Virus record (IMG/VR): IMGVR_UViG_3300013006_002412
Location: 1-33,332 of that record
Length of the DNA: 33,332 bases
Source of the DNA: a virus
Direction: 5' to 3' (one strand)
The notes under the pieces: generated by a model
What the model was told of the DNA's origin: nothing
The model's input: the letters and a program-made list of their open reading frames with translations, nothing else
Databases searched by the model: none
Made by a program: the position numbers and the translations under genes
Shown here: positions 1 to 8,199 of the stretch, in pieces
Numbering within the stretch: the first letter of the stretch is position 1
Layout: every line of letters starts with the position of its first letter

Positions 1-75
1 CTCGTCGCGCACCCGGTTGGGCATGGCGTCGAGGCGGGCGGTTACGGCCGCGCCGTCAAAACTGGTGGTGATCAT
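1..75 (-). CDS. HK97 gp10-like head-tail/tail completion protein, N-terminal fragment
   Basis: Only the first 25 codons are in the window; the gene runs off the left edge. The visible N-terminus (MITTSFDGAAVTARLDAMP) has the short strand then 'L..L..MP..V' helix opening typical of HK97 gp10-like proteins, which act at the head-tail junction or in tail completion. Its ATG overlaps the TGA of the upstream connector gene (ATGA), so the two are probably translationally coupled. The position directly after a connector also fits. The family call rests on a short piece plus context. Confidence 0.55.
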   Translation of the reverse strand, partial: MITTSFDGAAVTARLDAMPNRVRDE

Positions 76-626
76 AGCGGCGCGATCCGCTGGGCTTGGT
101 TGAGGGTGGTCTTCACCGATGCGGGCATGTCGCGCTGGGTGAAGCTGATCGTCTCGTTCGCGAGCGACTTGGAGGAGATCTCCAGCTTGTCGCGCATGCG
201 GAACTTGAGGGTGACGAGCTCGATGCAGGCCTGGGCGATGTCCGCAGGCACCTCGGCATAGCCGGCGGTGTACAGGATGCGCACGTTCAGCTGGCCGCGG
301 TTGAAGCGGTAGCCGGTAAGGACGAGCTGCTCTGCGTCGAAGCGGTAGCCCGCCTGGGTCACGGAGGAGGCGGGCGGGATCATGTAGCCGTCAACCTCGA
401 CGCGCTCGACCGCGGTGATCGGGTACTGCGGGAGCTGAAGCGACGTGGTGTCGCGGCCGCTGCGGGTGATCTCGTAGGAGGACGAGGTGAAATCGCGGCT
501 CGTGTAGGAGCGGATGAATGCGGAGGCATTCGTGACAAGCTGCTCGAGAACAGTGTCCGTTGCCGCCCCCGTGATGCCGGCGAAGGCTTTCACGGCGGCG
601 ATCGAGGTCAGGGACGGCAACGGCAT
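72..626 (-). CDS. Phage head-tail connector protein (gp6-like)
   Basis: A 184-residue protein of the size and pattern of gp6-like head-tail connectors, which form a ring under the portal. It opens with a helix (SLTSIAAVKAFAGITG), followed by 'LEQLVTNASAFIRSYTSRDF', the usual first helix pair. The middle is beta-rich and ends in 'YTAGYAEVPADIAQACIELV', the YtaGy..vP.di..A.iel motif common in this family. It sits between the capsid-side genes and a gp10-like gene, the canonical order of a siphovirus head module. The ATG is 4 nt from the upstream gene's stop at 630. I am confident of the family but not of the exact subgroup. Confidence 0.85.
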   Translation of the reverse strand: MPLPSLTSIAAVKAFAGITGAATDTVLEQLVTNASAFIRSYTSRDFTSSSYEITRSGRDTTSLQLPQYPITAVERVEVDGYMIPPASSVTQAGYRFDAEQLVLTGYRFNRGQLNVRILYTAGYAEVPADIAQACIELVTLKFRMRDKLEISSKSLANETISFTQRDMPASVKTTLNQAQRIAPL

Positions 627-629
627 GGC

Positions 630-1202
630 TTAGGCCTCCGGGGGCTGGAAACCGTTGGCCACCAGGCCAGCACGGTCGGTGTCGCTGAGGCCGGCCGGGA
701 CGGCGATCACGCCGCCGATCACGGCCAGCGTGCCGATCGAGAGGGTCACGGAGGCGGTGTGCTCCGGCGCCGACCAGATCTGCGGCCAGGCCTCGCCCAC
801 GACTTCGAAGCCGTGCGGGACGAGGGTTTCGACCTGATCGAACGGGACGAGGAAAGCGCCGGTCGTCGGATCGACGGGGAAGGCGTCCGTGGTCCCATGG
901 TCCGGGTGGGTCATCAGGGCGTGGGTCGCCGGCTCGTCATGCTCTTCAGCCGCCGGCTCGGCCGGTGCGGCCGCCGGGGCGGCAGCGGCGGGCTCTGCGA
1001 CGGGCTGCTCGGCCGGGGTTTCGGCCGGGGCCTGTTCGGCCGCCTGTTCCGCCTGATCAGCGGCAGGGGCTTCGGCCGCCTGCGTTTCACCGGCACCTTC
1101 CGCGGGTGCGGCGGTCTGCTCGGCAGCGGCGGGCGCTGCCGCCGGCTCGGCCGGTGCGGCCGCCGGGGCGGCAGCGGCGGGCTTGGTGGGCTTTTTGGTC
1201 AT
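630..1202 (-). CDS. Ala/Pro/Glu-rich phage protein with conserved C-terminal domain
   Basis: A 190-residue protein with two parts. Residues 1 to about 90 are low complexity (runs of PAAAPAEPA, E and Q) and probably disordered. Residues 91-190 form a compact region (HALMTHPDHGTTDAFPVDPTTGAFLVPFDQVETLVPHGFEVVGE) that could be a small head-associated or decoration protein. I do not recognise a named family. It lies between the major capsid and connector genes, where head decoration or stabilisation proteins often sit. The low-complexity half contains a perfect 46-bp direct repeat at the DNA level. Its start follows the capsid terminator hairpin, so expression may depend on read-through. Confidence 0.75.
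   Translation of the reverse strand: MTKKPTKPAAAAPAAAPAEPAAAPAAAEQTAAPAEGAGETQAAEAPAADQAEQAAEQAPAETPAEQPVAEPAAAAPAAAPAEPAAEEHDEPATHALMTHPDHGTTDAFPVDPTTGAFLVPFDQVETLVPHGFEVVGEAWPQIWSAPEHTASVTLSIGTLAVIGGVIAVPAGLSDTDRAGLVANGFQPPEA
949..1183. repeat. Perfect 46-bp direct repeat (949-994 and 1138-1183)
   Basis: The same 46 bases occur at 949-994 and 1138-1183, 189 bp (63 codons) apart and in frame. Both copies code for Pro/Ala-rich sequence in the protein at 630-1202. The most likely origin is intragenic duplication. Recombination between the copies would delete or add 63 codons without a frameshift. Confidence 0.9.
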
Positions 1203-1220
1203 GACTGACTCCAGATGCGC

Positions 1221-1253
1221 GAAAGAAGCCCCGCCGGCCGAAGCCGACGGGGC
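1221..1253 (-). terminator. Rho-independent-type terminator after the capsid gene
   Basis: Read on the minus strand, the arms at 1244-1253 and 1228-1237 form a 10-bp GC-rich stem with one G-U pair and a small loop, followed by TTCTTTC. It lies about 40 bp past the stop of the capsid gene and before the next gene (start 1202). It would limit transcription downstream of the capsid gene. Confidence 0.7.
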
Positions 1254-1290
1254 AGGGAGACACCCCCAGGAGAGGAGGCGAGGGGTCGGG

Positions 1291-2910
1291 TTAGAGGGTG
1301 GGTGCGATGTTCTGGATCACGCCGAAGCAGAACGGCGCGTAGACCGCCGGGGCGGTCTGGCAGTAGGTGCCGTAGAACTGGCGGCGCGAGGTCTTCGGCC
1401 ACTTTTCGACGTAATAGTCCTGGCGAACGAGCAGCTCGGCCACGGTCGGGCATTCGTTCGACATGTACGTCGCCGGCAGCACCTCGGCGTAGCCGAAGAT
1501 CATGCCCTTCGGCATCACCGGGTGGATGATGATCGGGATGAACTTGCCGCCGTCCGCGGTGTACGGGTTGAAGTACCAGCCCACGACCGAGCCCGCGGTG
1601 ACCTTCACGGGCGCGGGTTCGCCGGCCGTGGTGTTGGTGTTGACGCGCAGCAGCGGCGAGCTGCCCGCGGTGAGCACCAGCTTGGTCAGCGAGGTCAGCT
1701 CCTGCGCCGAGACGTAGATCTTCGTCACGCTGACGCGCCACGTCTCCCACATCGTGCGCAGCATGTCGCGGATCTCGGCAACCTCGCCATTGCCCACCGC
1801 CGTGAGCTGCGAGCCAGCGCCGGAGGTGCCGGTCGCCATCGTCTTGATGTAGGCCGTCGAGCCGCTCTTGAAGGCCTGGGTAAGCAGACCGTCATAGCCC
1901 TTGGTCTCGGTCGAGCAGTCGGCGGTGATCGCCGTGGCGGCCTGACGGCTACCGGCGAGCGGGGCGGTGATGCCCATCACGTTGCAGGTGGTGATCGCCT
2001 GCAGCGTCTCGTTGCCCGCGGTGCCGACGAACCAGGCATAGCCGGCCGCGCCGTTCACCCACGGCGTGGAGGCGTAGAGGCCGCCGCCGAGCGTGACAGC
2101 CTGCGTCGCCGCGGCCGACTTGTTCGAGCTGCCGCAGTTGATCGCATAGGCGCCGTTGCCGTCGTTCGACGTGACGTTGACCGAGGTGGCCACGCCGTTG
2201 GTGAGGGACGACTGCAGCAGGCCGATCGCGGTCAGCGCGACCACGATCACCGAGTAGGTTGCCGTCGGAAGCGTTGCGCCGGAGCCCGACGAGCTGAGCG
2301 TCGGAGTGGTCGGCGTGCCGAGGCCCACGCTCGAGTTCGCCAGCAGGAGCGAGGCTTCCTCGATTTCCATCAGCTTGTAGAGCGACCGCATCTGAACGAG
2401 GGCTTCCTCGTCCTCGAAGCCCTGCGCGGCGAACTTCGCCTCGTCGGTCAGGTCGTCCTCGGTGCCCATCGAGGCATAGCCCTGCGAGGCATCGTTCATC
2501 GTGTAGGTGATCGAGGCGGCGCGGCGCCCCTCGGGCACGAACGCGGTGAAGTTCGGCGAGTTGGTGAGGCCGGTGATCGACTTCCAGTGCGCGGCGGTGC
2601 CCGGGTTGGCGCGCATGGTACGCTTAAGGCTGTTGCGGATCGGCGTGATCACCGGGTTGAACAGCAGCGACGGTGCCCGCAGGTCATAGGCCGAAGCGCC
2701 GGTGGCCAGGGTGACCGACTTGGCGAGCTCGTCGCCTTCCATGGGCTTGGCCATGGCTTCCTTGGTGAAGTCGAGGATGTCCTGGGCCTTTTCCAGGGTC
2801 ATGCCGGACTTGATGAAGCCGCCTTCGGGGGCGGTGTGGAGAACGAAATCGCTACCGCCGTTCGCCAGCTTGGCGAGCTCGAACGCGGCGCTCGAGATCT
2901 TCTTGGTCAT
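1291..2910 (-). CDS. Major capsid protein, HK97 fold
   Basis: A 539-residue major head protein. Residues 1 to about 90 are helical and rich in charged residues and may act as a delta/scaffold-like segment. The E-loop-like region follows (ITPIRNSLKRTMRANPGTAAHWKSITG, then FVPEGRRAASI). The C-terminal half carries 'KIYVSAQELTSLTKLV', 'GWYFNPYTADGGKFIPIIIHPVMPKG' and 'AELLVRQDYYVEKWPKTSRRQFYGTYCQTAP', matching P-domain and A-domain patterns of HK97-type capsids. At 539 residues it is longer than the usual 300-400. The extra length is a Gly/Ser/Thr/Ala-rich beta-type segment at about 200-335, which looks like an inserted surface domain. The start is set by GAGG 7 nt upstream of the ATG. Terminator-like hairpins lie immediately before and after it. 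Confidence 0.85.
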   Translation of the reverse strand: MTKKISSAAFELAKLANGGSDFVLHTAPEGGFIKSGMTLEKAQDILDFTKEAMAKPMEGDELAKSVTLATGASAYDLRAPSLLFNPVITPIRNSLKRTMRANPGTAAHWKSITGLTNSPNFTAFVPEGRRAASITYTMNDASQGYASMGTEDDLTDEAKFAAQGFEDEEALVQMRSLYKLMEIEEASLLLANSSVGLGTPTTPTLSSSGSGATLPTATYSVIVVALTAIGLLQSSLTNGVATSVNVTSNDGNGAYAINCGSSNKSAAATQAVTLGGGLYASTPWVNGAAGYAWFVGTAGNETLQAITTCNVMGITAPLAGSRQAATAITADCSTETKGYDGLLTQAFKSGSTAYIKTMATGTSGAGSQLTAVGNGEVAEIRDMLRTMWETWRVSVTKIYVSAQELTSLTKLVLTAGSSPLLRVNTNTTAGEPAPVKVTAGSVVGWYFNPYTADGGKFIPIIIHPVMPKGMIFGYAEVLPATYMSNECPTVAELLVRQDYYVEKWPKTSRRQFYGTYCQTAPAVYAPFCFGVIQNIAPTL

Positions 2911-2923
2911 AGGGATACCTCAT

Positions 2924-2952
2924 AAAAAAGGCCGCCCCGAATGGAGCGGCCC
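2924..2952 (-). terminator. Hairpin plus U-tract directly upstream of the capsid RBS
   Basis: On the minus strand GGCCGC (2951-2946) pairs with GCGGCC (2935-2930), and TTTTTT follows at 2929-2924. This has the shape of an intrinsic terminator between the protease gene and the capsid gene. The U-tract ends only a few bases before the capsid Shine-Dalgarno GAGG, leaving no space for a promoter between them. The hairpin must therefore be leaky, antiterminated, or serve as an RNA processing or 5'-stabilising structure. Confidence 0.75.
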
Positions 2953-3019
2953 TGACCGGATGCGTTGCCGTTGCCCAGGCGGCGGCGAATGGGCGTTGCC
3001 GGCTGGCGCCGGTGTTCGG

Positions 3020-4546
3020 TTAGCTGTGGAAGCGGCGGCGCTCAGCGCGCTCGAGAAGCGAGCCGGTGAGCTCTTCCTCGTCGTCCGCCTTGGCGAGGGC
3101 GCCGCCGTCTTCCTCCTTGGAGACGGCACGCACGACGCCCTTCGCGGGCTCGGGCAGCGCCTCAAGCTCTGCGATGCGGGCCTGCGCCTTTGCGAGCTCG
3201 CCCTGGCCATCGGCGACGGCCTGGGTCAGCTCCTCGATCTGCGGCGTGGCGGACTCGACGGCCTTGGCGAGGCGATCGCGGTCCAGCGTAAGAGCGCTCA
3301 CCGCGTCCTTGCTGACCTCGTCGCCACAGCCGGCGCCCAGCTTGCAGGCGTGGTCGTGGATGGTCTGGATCATGGCGGTGTCCGCCTTCGAATTCCGGGC
3401 GCCGGCCTTCTCCATCAGGTCCGTGTCGGCCTTGACGAGATCGATCACCTGCACTGCGAGCTCCATCCCGTCGCCCTCCGCGACGGTGACCTCGATGCCA
3501 CAGCGCTCGATGTTGGTGATGAGATCGGCCACGCCATCGCGCGCCATCTCGACCAGCAGCTCGCCGATCTTGACGACGATGTTGGCCGCCATGGTGGGAA
3601 TCGTCAGGTCGACATCGCCGCTGCCGGCGTTCGACATCTTCTCGTCCCAGGTGATCGAGCCCTGCAGGTCGGCAAATTCGCGGAGCAGGCGGGAAAGCCA
3701 CTCGGTCGACCAGAGCGACTTGGCCAGGCCATCAGCCTGCAGCAGCGCGAGCGCGGCGGCCAGCTTGGCGAGATCGGCGAACGGCGACGCTTCCGCGTCT
3801 GCCGGCGCGAGCACCGACGCGGCTTTGTTCATCGCCGCTTCCAGCGCGGCTACCGGGTCAGCAGGCGCGGGATCCGCTTCCGGCTGCTCGGCATCGTCGG
3901 CTTCGGCGTCGGCCATCTTCGCGAGCGCGCCGTCGGCGTTCTCGGCGATCAGCTCCGCGCGCGCCTTGACGACGAAGTCCTTGCCCTTGCCGGGCTTGCC
4001 GGCGGCCTTGGCCAGTTCCTCGGCTCGGCCGAGGGTGGCCTCGTTGCCGGGCTCATAGGCCTGGTCGAGGACGAACTCGCGCTCTTCCTCGCTGCCGTCG
4101 GCCTTGACCATCGTGAACGTCGATTCCGGCTTGCACGGGATATCGACGATCGACAGTTCGCGGACCAGCGGGGTGTAACGCTTGTACTCGCCGTCCTGCC
4201 AGCGCTTGGCGTAGCGGCCGCCCGGCGAGAAGCCGGTGTAAACGCCTTCCTCGACCTTCTGCCACTCGTTGTCGTCGACGATCTTGGCGACCACGCCGAT
4301 GGTCTTGGTCAGGTCGTCGAAGGTCAGTTCGACCAGCTTGCCGGCCGCGATGTTCGAATGCTGGCCGCGGATGTTGCCCAGCGACTTGCCGCCGCTGGCC
4401 TTCTCCATCTCGGCCGACCAGTCCTGGAACGCGGCCTTGGCGGTCTCATAGTCCATGACCTCGCGGGCACGGTCGGGGGTTTCGTCGAGGAAGCCAGAGA
4501 CGAGACGCTGGGTGGCATCGGCCTTGGCGAGCGGGATGAACAACAT
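3020..4546 (-). CDS. Prohead protease (S78/XkdF-like) with C-terminal scaffold-like region
   Basis: A 508-residue protein. Residues 1-140 form a head-maturation serine protease domain: His63 in 'RGQHSN', Ser107 in 'YTGFSPGG', and the family-typical strand 'LVRELSIVDIPCKP' at 127-140. The rest is a long Ala/Glu/Lys/Asp-rich helical region with coiled-coil character (for example LAKAQARIAELEALPE near residue 460), consistent with a scaffolding domain fused to the protease. Such proteases cut scaffold and capsid N-termini during prohead maturation. It lies between the portal and the capsid genes, the usual place. Catalytic residues are assigned by pattern only. Confidence 0.8.
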   Translation of the reverse strand: MLFIPLAKADATQRLVSGFLDETPDRAREVMDYETAKAAFQDWSAEMEKASGGKSLGNIRGQHSNIAAGKLVELTFDDLTKTIGVVAKIVDDNEWQKVEEGVYTGFSPGGRYAKRWQDGEYKRYTPLVRELSIVDIPCKPESTFTMVKADGSEEEREFVLDQAYEPGNEATLGRAEELAKAAGKPGKGKDFVVKARAELIAENADGALAKMADAEADDAEQPEADPAPADPVAALEAAMNKAASVLAPADAEASPFADLAKLAAALALLQADGLAKSLWSTEWLSRLLREFADLQGSITWDEKMSNAGSGDVDLTIPTMAANIVVKIGELLVEMARDGVADLITNIERCGIEVTVAEGDGMELAVQVIDLVKADTDLMEKAGARNSKADTAMIQTIHDHACKLGAGCGDEVSKDAVSALTLDRDRLAKAVESATPQIEELTQAVADGQGELAKAQARIAELEALPEPAKGVVRAVSKEEDGGALAKADDEEELTGSLLERAERRRFHS

Positions 4547-4558
4547 TTTGCGTCTCCG

Positions 4559-6745
4559 TCAGTCGTCAGTGGGGTCGCCGCTGCCCGGCATGTCCTCAGG
4601 GAGGACCGGACCCACGGCACATTCGCAGTTCGGGTGGAGGGGGCAGTCGGCGCCGCCCGTGAAGTCGTCGTCCAGCGCCACGATCTCGCCATCGAGAACG
4701 GCGCAATCTTCGCAGCACCCGTCCGACGCGAGCCATTCCTTGCCGGCCACGACGCCGGAGGCGCGCCAGCCGGCATATTGGCCCTGGACGTCTGCCGTGG
4801 CGGTCTCGGTCCGGGCGATGTTGGTCGCGCGGGCCTTCGAGAAGGCGCCGCTCTCGCGGACAGCCTTCGCGAGATCCTGATTGCTCGAGCCGTCCTCCAT
4901 CGCGCTGGTGACGGCCTTGCGGATCATCTCGCGCGTGGCGCTGGGGATCGACCAGCCTTCGTTGTCCACCAGCTCGCCGCCGACCAGCTTCCGGCCGACC
5001 ATCTCGGCGGCGCGGCGCTCGGCATAGTCCGCGGCGTTCTTGACCAGCTTCTCGCGCGTGCTGTCGCTGAACAGGCCGAGGTCATCGAGCGAGCGCTTGC
5101 CCGTGGCGGCCGCGATGCTGGCGAGGAAGGGCTGGATCAGCTTAGGCAGGTCCGACCAATCCCAGTCGATCGCGTTCAGTGCGTCGTCGATCTGGCGCCG
5201 ATACCCATCCTCGGCCTTCTCCATGCCGAGCGCTGCAGCGAGCTCGGGGATAATGGTCTTCCCCTTGGCCGCGAGGTAGCGGTTCAGCGCGGCGCCGAGG
5301 CGGCGCTCTGCAGGGCGAGACGCAGCCTTCTCGAGCTGCTCGTCCTTGGGGGCCGGTTCGTCGCCCGCCTCGCCGCTGTCAGGCTCCTTCTCCTCTTGGC
5401 CGGGAGGCACCGGGCCAGGCGCCGGCGGCGGTTCGGGCGGGTTGAGGATATCTTCGATCAGCACCATGCCGGCGCCGGAGAAGTAGATGTTCTCGCCGCC
5501 CGGGATCGGCTCCGCGCTCATCGCCTCGCGCGCCTCGTTGAGGTTCCAGCGGCCGTCGCGCCACCGGCGGCTCTGGATCTGGTCGGCCTGATCCGGATCG
5601 AACTCGCGATCTTCGTCCCAGGCGAATTCCAGATCGGGCCGCTTGAAATCCTCGGCGAGGATCCGGTCCATCACGCGCTTCACATAGCCCATGACGTTGC
5701 CGAGGCCGGCTTCCTCGGCCGCCTCGTGCTCCGTCGCGGCCGAGCCCTGCCCGAGGCCCTGCTGCTTCAGGAAGGGCGTCGGCGCGGTCGAGAAGCAGAA
5801 GCAGACGATGCGGATCAGCCACTCGTCGAACTCGTTCTGCAGCGGCGGCGCGCCGATGGCGTTCCACTTGAAGCCCGCGGGCAAGAACTGGTTCATGCGG
5901 CGGTTTTCGATGGGCGTGCCCGAAAGCAGGCTGTTCCACATCGTCTCGACTTGCTTCACCTGGTCGGGCGTGACGCCCTCGGGGGCCTCGAAGAAGCCGT
6001 CCGAAAGGTTGCCGTGCGTGAAGAAGGCCTTCTGGCTGCGCAGGCGCTGGATCGCCGTCTCGACGGTGTCCACGATCTGCTCGAGGCGGCTGTAGCCGAA
6101 GACGTGATCGATGCGCACGTTCTGCGGGAAGTAGAGCAGCTCCTCGGTCGTGTAATTGACCGCGGGCAGACCCTTGAGGATCTGCTGATACGAAGCGTCG
6201 GGCAGCATCGGGCGGCGGCCGCCCTCGTCGATCAGTGGTTTTATCGTCGCGCCATCGAGCAACTCGAACGAATAGGGCCGGCCGCCCCGATCGCGGCGCC
6301 GATAGATGGACACCGCGTCCAACACGAAATTCTGGTCGAGCAGCCCGCGGAGCCACTGGCCCCAGTCGAGGATCCGGTCCGGATATTCGAGCTGGGTCTG
6401 GATCTCTGTCACGCCCTGATCCGTGGGCTTCGACTTGCCGTTCACCGGCTTGTACTTGATCGACCAGCCGAGGGCCTCGAGCTTGTCCTTCTGCCCCTCG
6501 ATCACGATGCGAACATTGTCGTAGGCGGCCAGCGCCTTGAGCTTGTCGAACCCCTGCAGCTCGCCGGGGCGGCCCTTGTAGTTGAGGTTGATCGCGACCG
6601 GGTAATCGAACTGCCGCCCGGCGACCTCCGGCGGGGCCTGTGGGGGTAGGGGCGTGTTCGGTCCGAACCAGCCCGCCGGCATCGTGCCGGTCGCCGCATA
6701 GCGGACGCCCGCGACGACACGCGCGATGATCGACTGGTCGGCCAT
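4559..6745 (-). CDS. Portal protein fused to Mu F-like minor head domain
   Basis: A 728-residue protein. Residues 1 to about 450 read as a phage portal: 'NVRIVIEGQKDKLEALGWSI', 'DWGQWLRGLLDQNFVLDAVSIYRRRD', the 'LSGTPIENRRMNQFLPAGFKW' region and 'PTPFLKQQGLGQGSA'. An acidic Pro/Glu linker follows. Residues of about 500-728 read as a Mu F/SPP1 gp7-type minor head domain: 'ARATNIARTETATADVQGQYAGWRASGVVAGKEWLA', paired cysteines 'DGCCEDCAVLDGE' and the hallmark 'HPNCECAVGPV'. The portal ring is the DNA entry and exit channel, and Mu F-like proteins are head-morphogenesis or ejected proteins. In many phages they are separate adjacent genes. It starts 6 nt after the terminase large subunit stop, so the two are co-transcribed. 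Confidence 0.85.
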   Translation of the reverse strand: MADQSIIARVVAGVRYAATGTMPAGWFGPNTPLPPQAPPEVAGRQFDYPVAINLNYKGRPGELQGFDKLKALAAYDNVRIVIEGQKDKLEALGWSIKYKPVNGKSKPTDQGVTEIQTQLEYPDRILDWGQWLRGLLDQNFVLDAVSIYRRRDRGGRPYSFELLDGATIKPLIDEGGRRPMLPDASYQQILKGLPAVNYTTEELLYFPQNVRIDHVFGYSRLEQIVDTVETAIQRLRSQKAFFTHGNLSDGFFEAPEGVTPDQVKQVETMWNSLLSGTPIENRRMNQFLPAGFKWNAIGAPPLQNEFDEWLIRIVCFCFSTAPTPFLKQQGLGQGSAATEHEAAEEAGLGNVMGYVKRVMDRILAEDFKRPDLEFAWDEDREFDPDQADQIQSRRWRDGRWNLNEAREAMSAEPIPGGENIYFSGAGMVLIEDILNPPEPPPAPGPVPPGQEEKEPDSGEAGDEPAPKDEQLEKAASRPAERRLGAALNRYLAAKGKTIIPELAAALGMEKAEDGYRRQIDDALNAIDWDWSDLPKLIQPFLASIAAATGKRSLDDLGLFSDSTREKLVKNAADYAERRAAEMVGRKLVGGELVDNEGWSIPSATREMIRKAVTSAMEDGSSNQDLAKAVRESGAFSKARATNIARTETATADVQGQYAGWRASGVVAGKEWLASDGCCEDCAVLDGEIVALDDDFTGGADCPLHPNCECAVGPVLPEDMPGSGDPTDD

Positions 6746-6750
6746 CCCTT

Positions 6751-8199
6751 TTACGCCTCCTGCTTGTCCGGCTCGGCCGGGCTGAGTTTGTCCGCCGCCC
6801 AGCTGAGCCAGCCTTCAAGGCCGCTGCCGGGGGCGAGGTGATTGAAAGCGCCGGAGGCGCTATCGACTTGGTCGTCGTGCGAGGCGTTCGGGAACGCGCA
6901 CGCCTCGGTGATGAAGTCCTCGTTCCAGGCGCCGCGGACGAGGCGGACATTGCCAGCCTCGCACTGGGCGCTGAACGGGGTGGCGCGAGTTTCCTTGGAC
7001 CCGCTTTCGATCTCCGACTTCACCGGCCAGCCCGCCAGCATCCGGGTGAGGGCGCTGATCTGGGATTTGCCGGCCTGGCCGGGGTCTTGGTTGAGGTGGA
7101 TGGTGACCGCCTTGCCGTCCTGGCTGGCGGTGTTCTTGATTGCCTGCTCAACCTGGTGGGGCGAGCCGCGCAGGCGGATCACATCGCGCACCCAGAAGAA
7201 GCCGTCAGGGCATCGCGACATCAGGGTGCCGACGGTCCAGTCTGGATCGCCGCCTATCTTCTCCTCGGTTGCCGCGAGGTCCCACTTCCGCACGATCGTG
7301 CCCCCCGCGGGCGCTGCATCCGCGATGGGGAACCATTCCCGCTTGAACAGCCCGCCATCGCGCGGCGAGGGATCCTGATCGTATTGCCCCGCGAACTCGT
7401 AGGGCTTTTTCTCCTTCATGCGACTGAGCATCGCGATGTCGTGCTTCTCGGGCCAAAGCGCCTTGTGGTTCGGCTGGATCGCCGACAGCTTGACCAACTC
7501 CCACTTCTCGCCGTTGCCCCCGCCGAGCAGCCAGCCGGGCAGATCGCGTTCGTGCAGCCGCTGCCCGATGACGATGATCGGGGTGTCTGGCGAGTTCACG
7601 CGCGATTCGAGGGTGTTTTTGAACCACTCGATCACGCCCTCGCGGATCTTGTCCGACCGAGCCTCATCCGCCTTGTGGATGTCGTCGATAATGATGGCGC
7701 CGCCGAACCCGGGGCGTAGTTTGCCGGCGCCGAAGCCGGTGATCGTGCCGCCTTCGCCTTGGGCGTAGACGACGCCGCCGGCGGTGGTGCGCCATTCGCC
7801 CTTTGCCTTGCTGTCCCGCCGCAGCTGGAGTTCCGGGAAAATGCGGCGATAGGCCTCGTGTTCGACCAGCCGCTTGGTATTCCCAGCGTTGTTGACAGCG
7901 AGAGCCGCCGCATAGCTGACGTGGATGAACTCAGCATCCGGCGCCAGCCCGAGGGCCCAAGCGATGAAGTTGACAACCGCCAGCTCGGTCTTCGAATAGC
8001 GCGGCGGCACATTGATGATCAGCCGCTTGCACTCGCCGCGGTAGACACGCATCAGCGCGTCGCAGATCTCGCGATGGTGCCAGTTGTGCAGCCACCGATA
8101 CCCGCGCATGGATTTGAACATGTAGCGGGCGAAGAAATACAGGTCAGCGCGCGCTTCGATCTTGACCGCGAGGTTATAGGCCTCCGCGCTCTCCGACAT
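6751..8199 (-). CDS. terL: Terminase large subunit
   Basis: A 482-residue DNA packaging motor ATPase and nuclease. The ATPase half shows a terminase-style Walker A (NVPPRYSKTE, residues 63-72), a Walker B (GGAIIIDD, about 166-173) and the coupling segment 'IIVIGQRLHERDL'. The C-terminal RNase H-like nuclease shows 'VRKWDLAATEE' and the late acidic motif 'ASHDDQVDSAS'. The length is normal for the family. Its ATG overlaps the small-subunit stop by one base (TAATG), which supports coupled translation of a stoichiometric pair. Confidence 0.93.
   Translation of the reverse strand: MSESAEAYNLAVKIEARADLYFFARYMFKSMRGYRWLHNWHHREICDALMRVYRGECKRLIINVPPRYSKTELAVVNFIAWALGLAPDAEFIHVSYAAALAVNNAGNTKRLVEHEAYRRIFPELQLRRDSKAKGEWRTTAGGVVYAQGEGGTITGFGAGKLRPGFGGAIIIDDIHKADEARSDKIREGVIEWFKNTLESRVNSPDTPIIVIGQRLHERDLPGWLLGGGNGEKWELVKLSAIQPNHKALWPEKHDIAMLSRMKEKKPYEFAGQYDQDPSPRDGGLFKREWFPIADAAPAGGTIVRKWDLAATEEKIGGDPDWTVGTLMSRCPDGFFWVRDVIRLRGSPHQVEQAIKNTASQDGKAVTIHLNQDPGQAGKSQISALTRMLAGWPVKSEIESGSKETRATPFSAQCEAGNVRLVRGAWNEDFITEACAFPNASHDDQVDSASGAFNHLAPGSGLEGWLSWAADKLSPAEPDKQEA

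Noticed and set aside
1183-2925. A 580-codon plus-strand frame opposite the capsid gene
   Set aside because: It is the reverse-strand shadow of the HK97-type capsid gene, Arg/Gly/Val-rich and without domains.
2702-6649. A 1315-codon open frame on the plus strand opposite the capsid, protease and portal genes
   Set aside because: Its translation is Leu/Arg/Gly/Val-rich with no recognisable domain, and it lies antisense to three well-supported head genes. Long antisense frames are expected in DNA with very GC-rich third codon positions.
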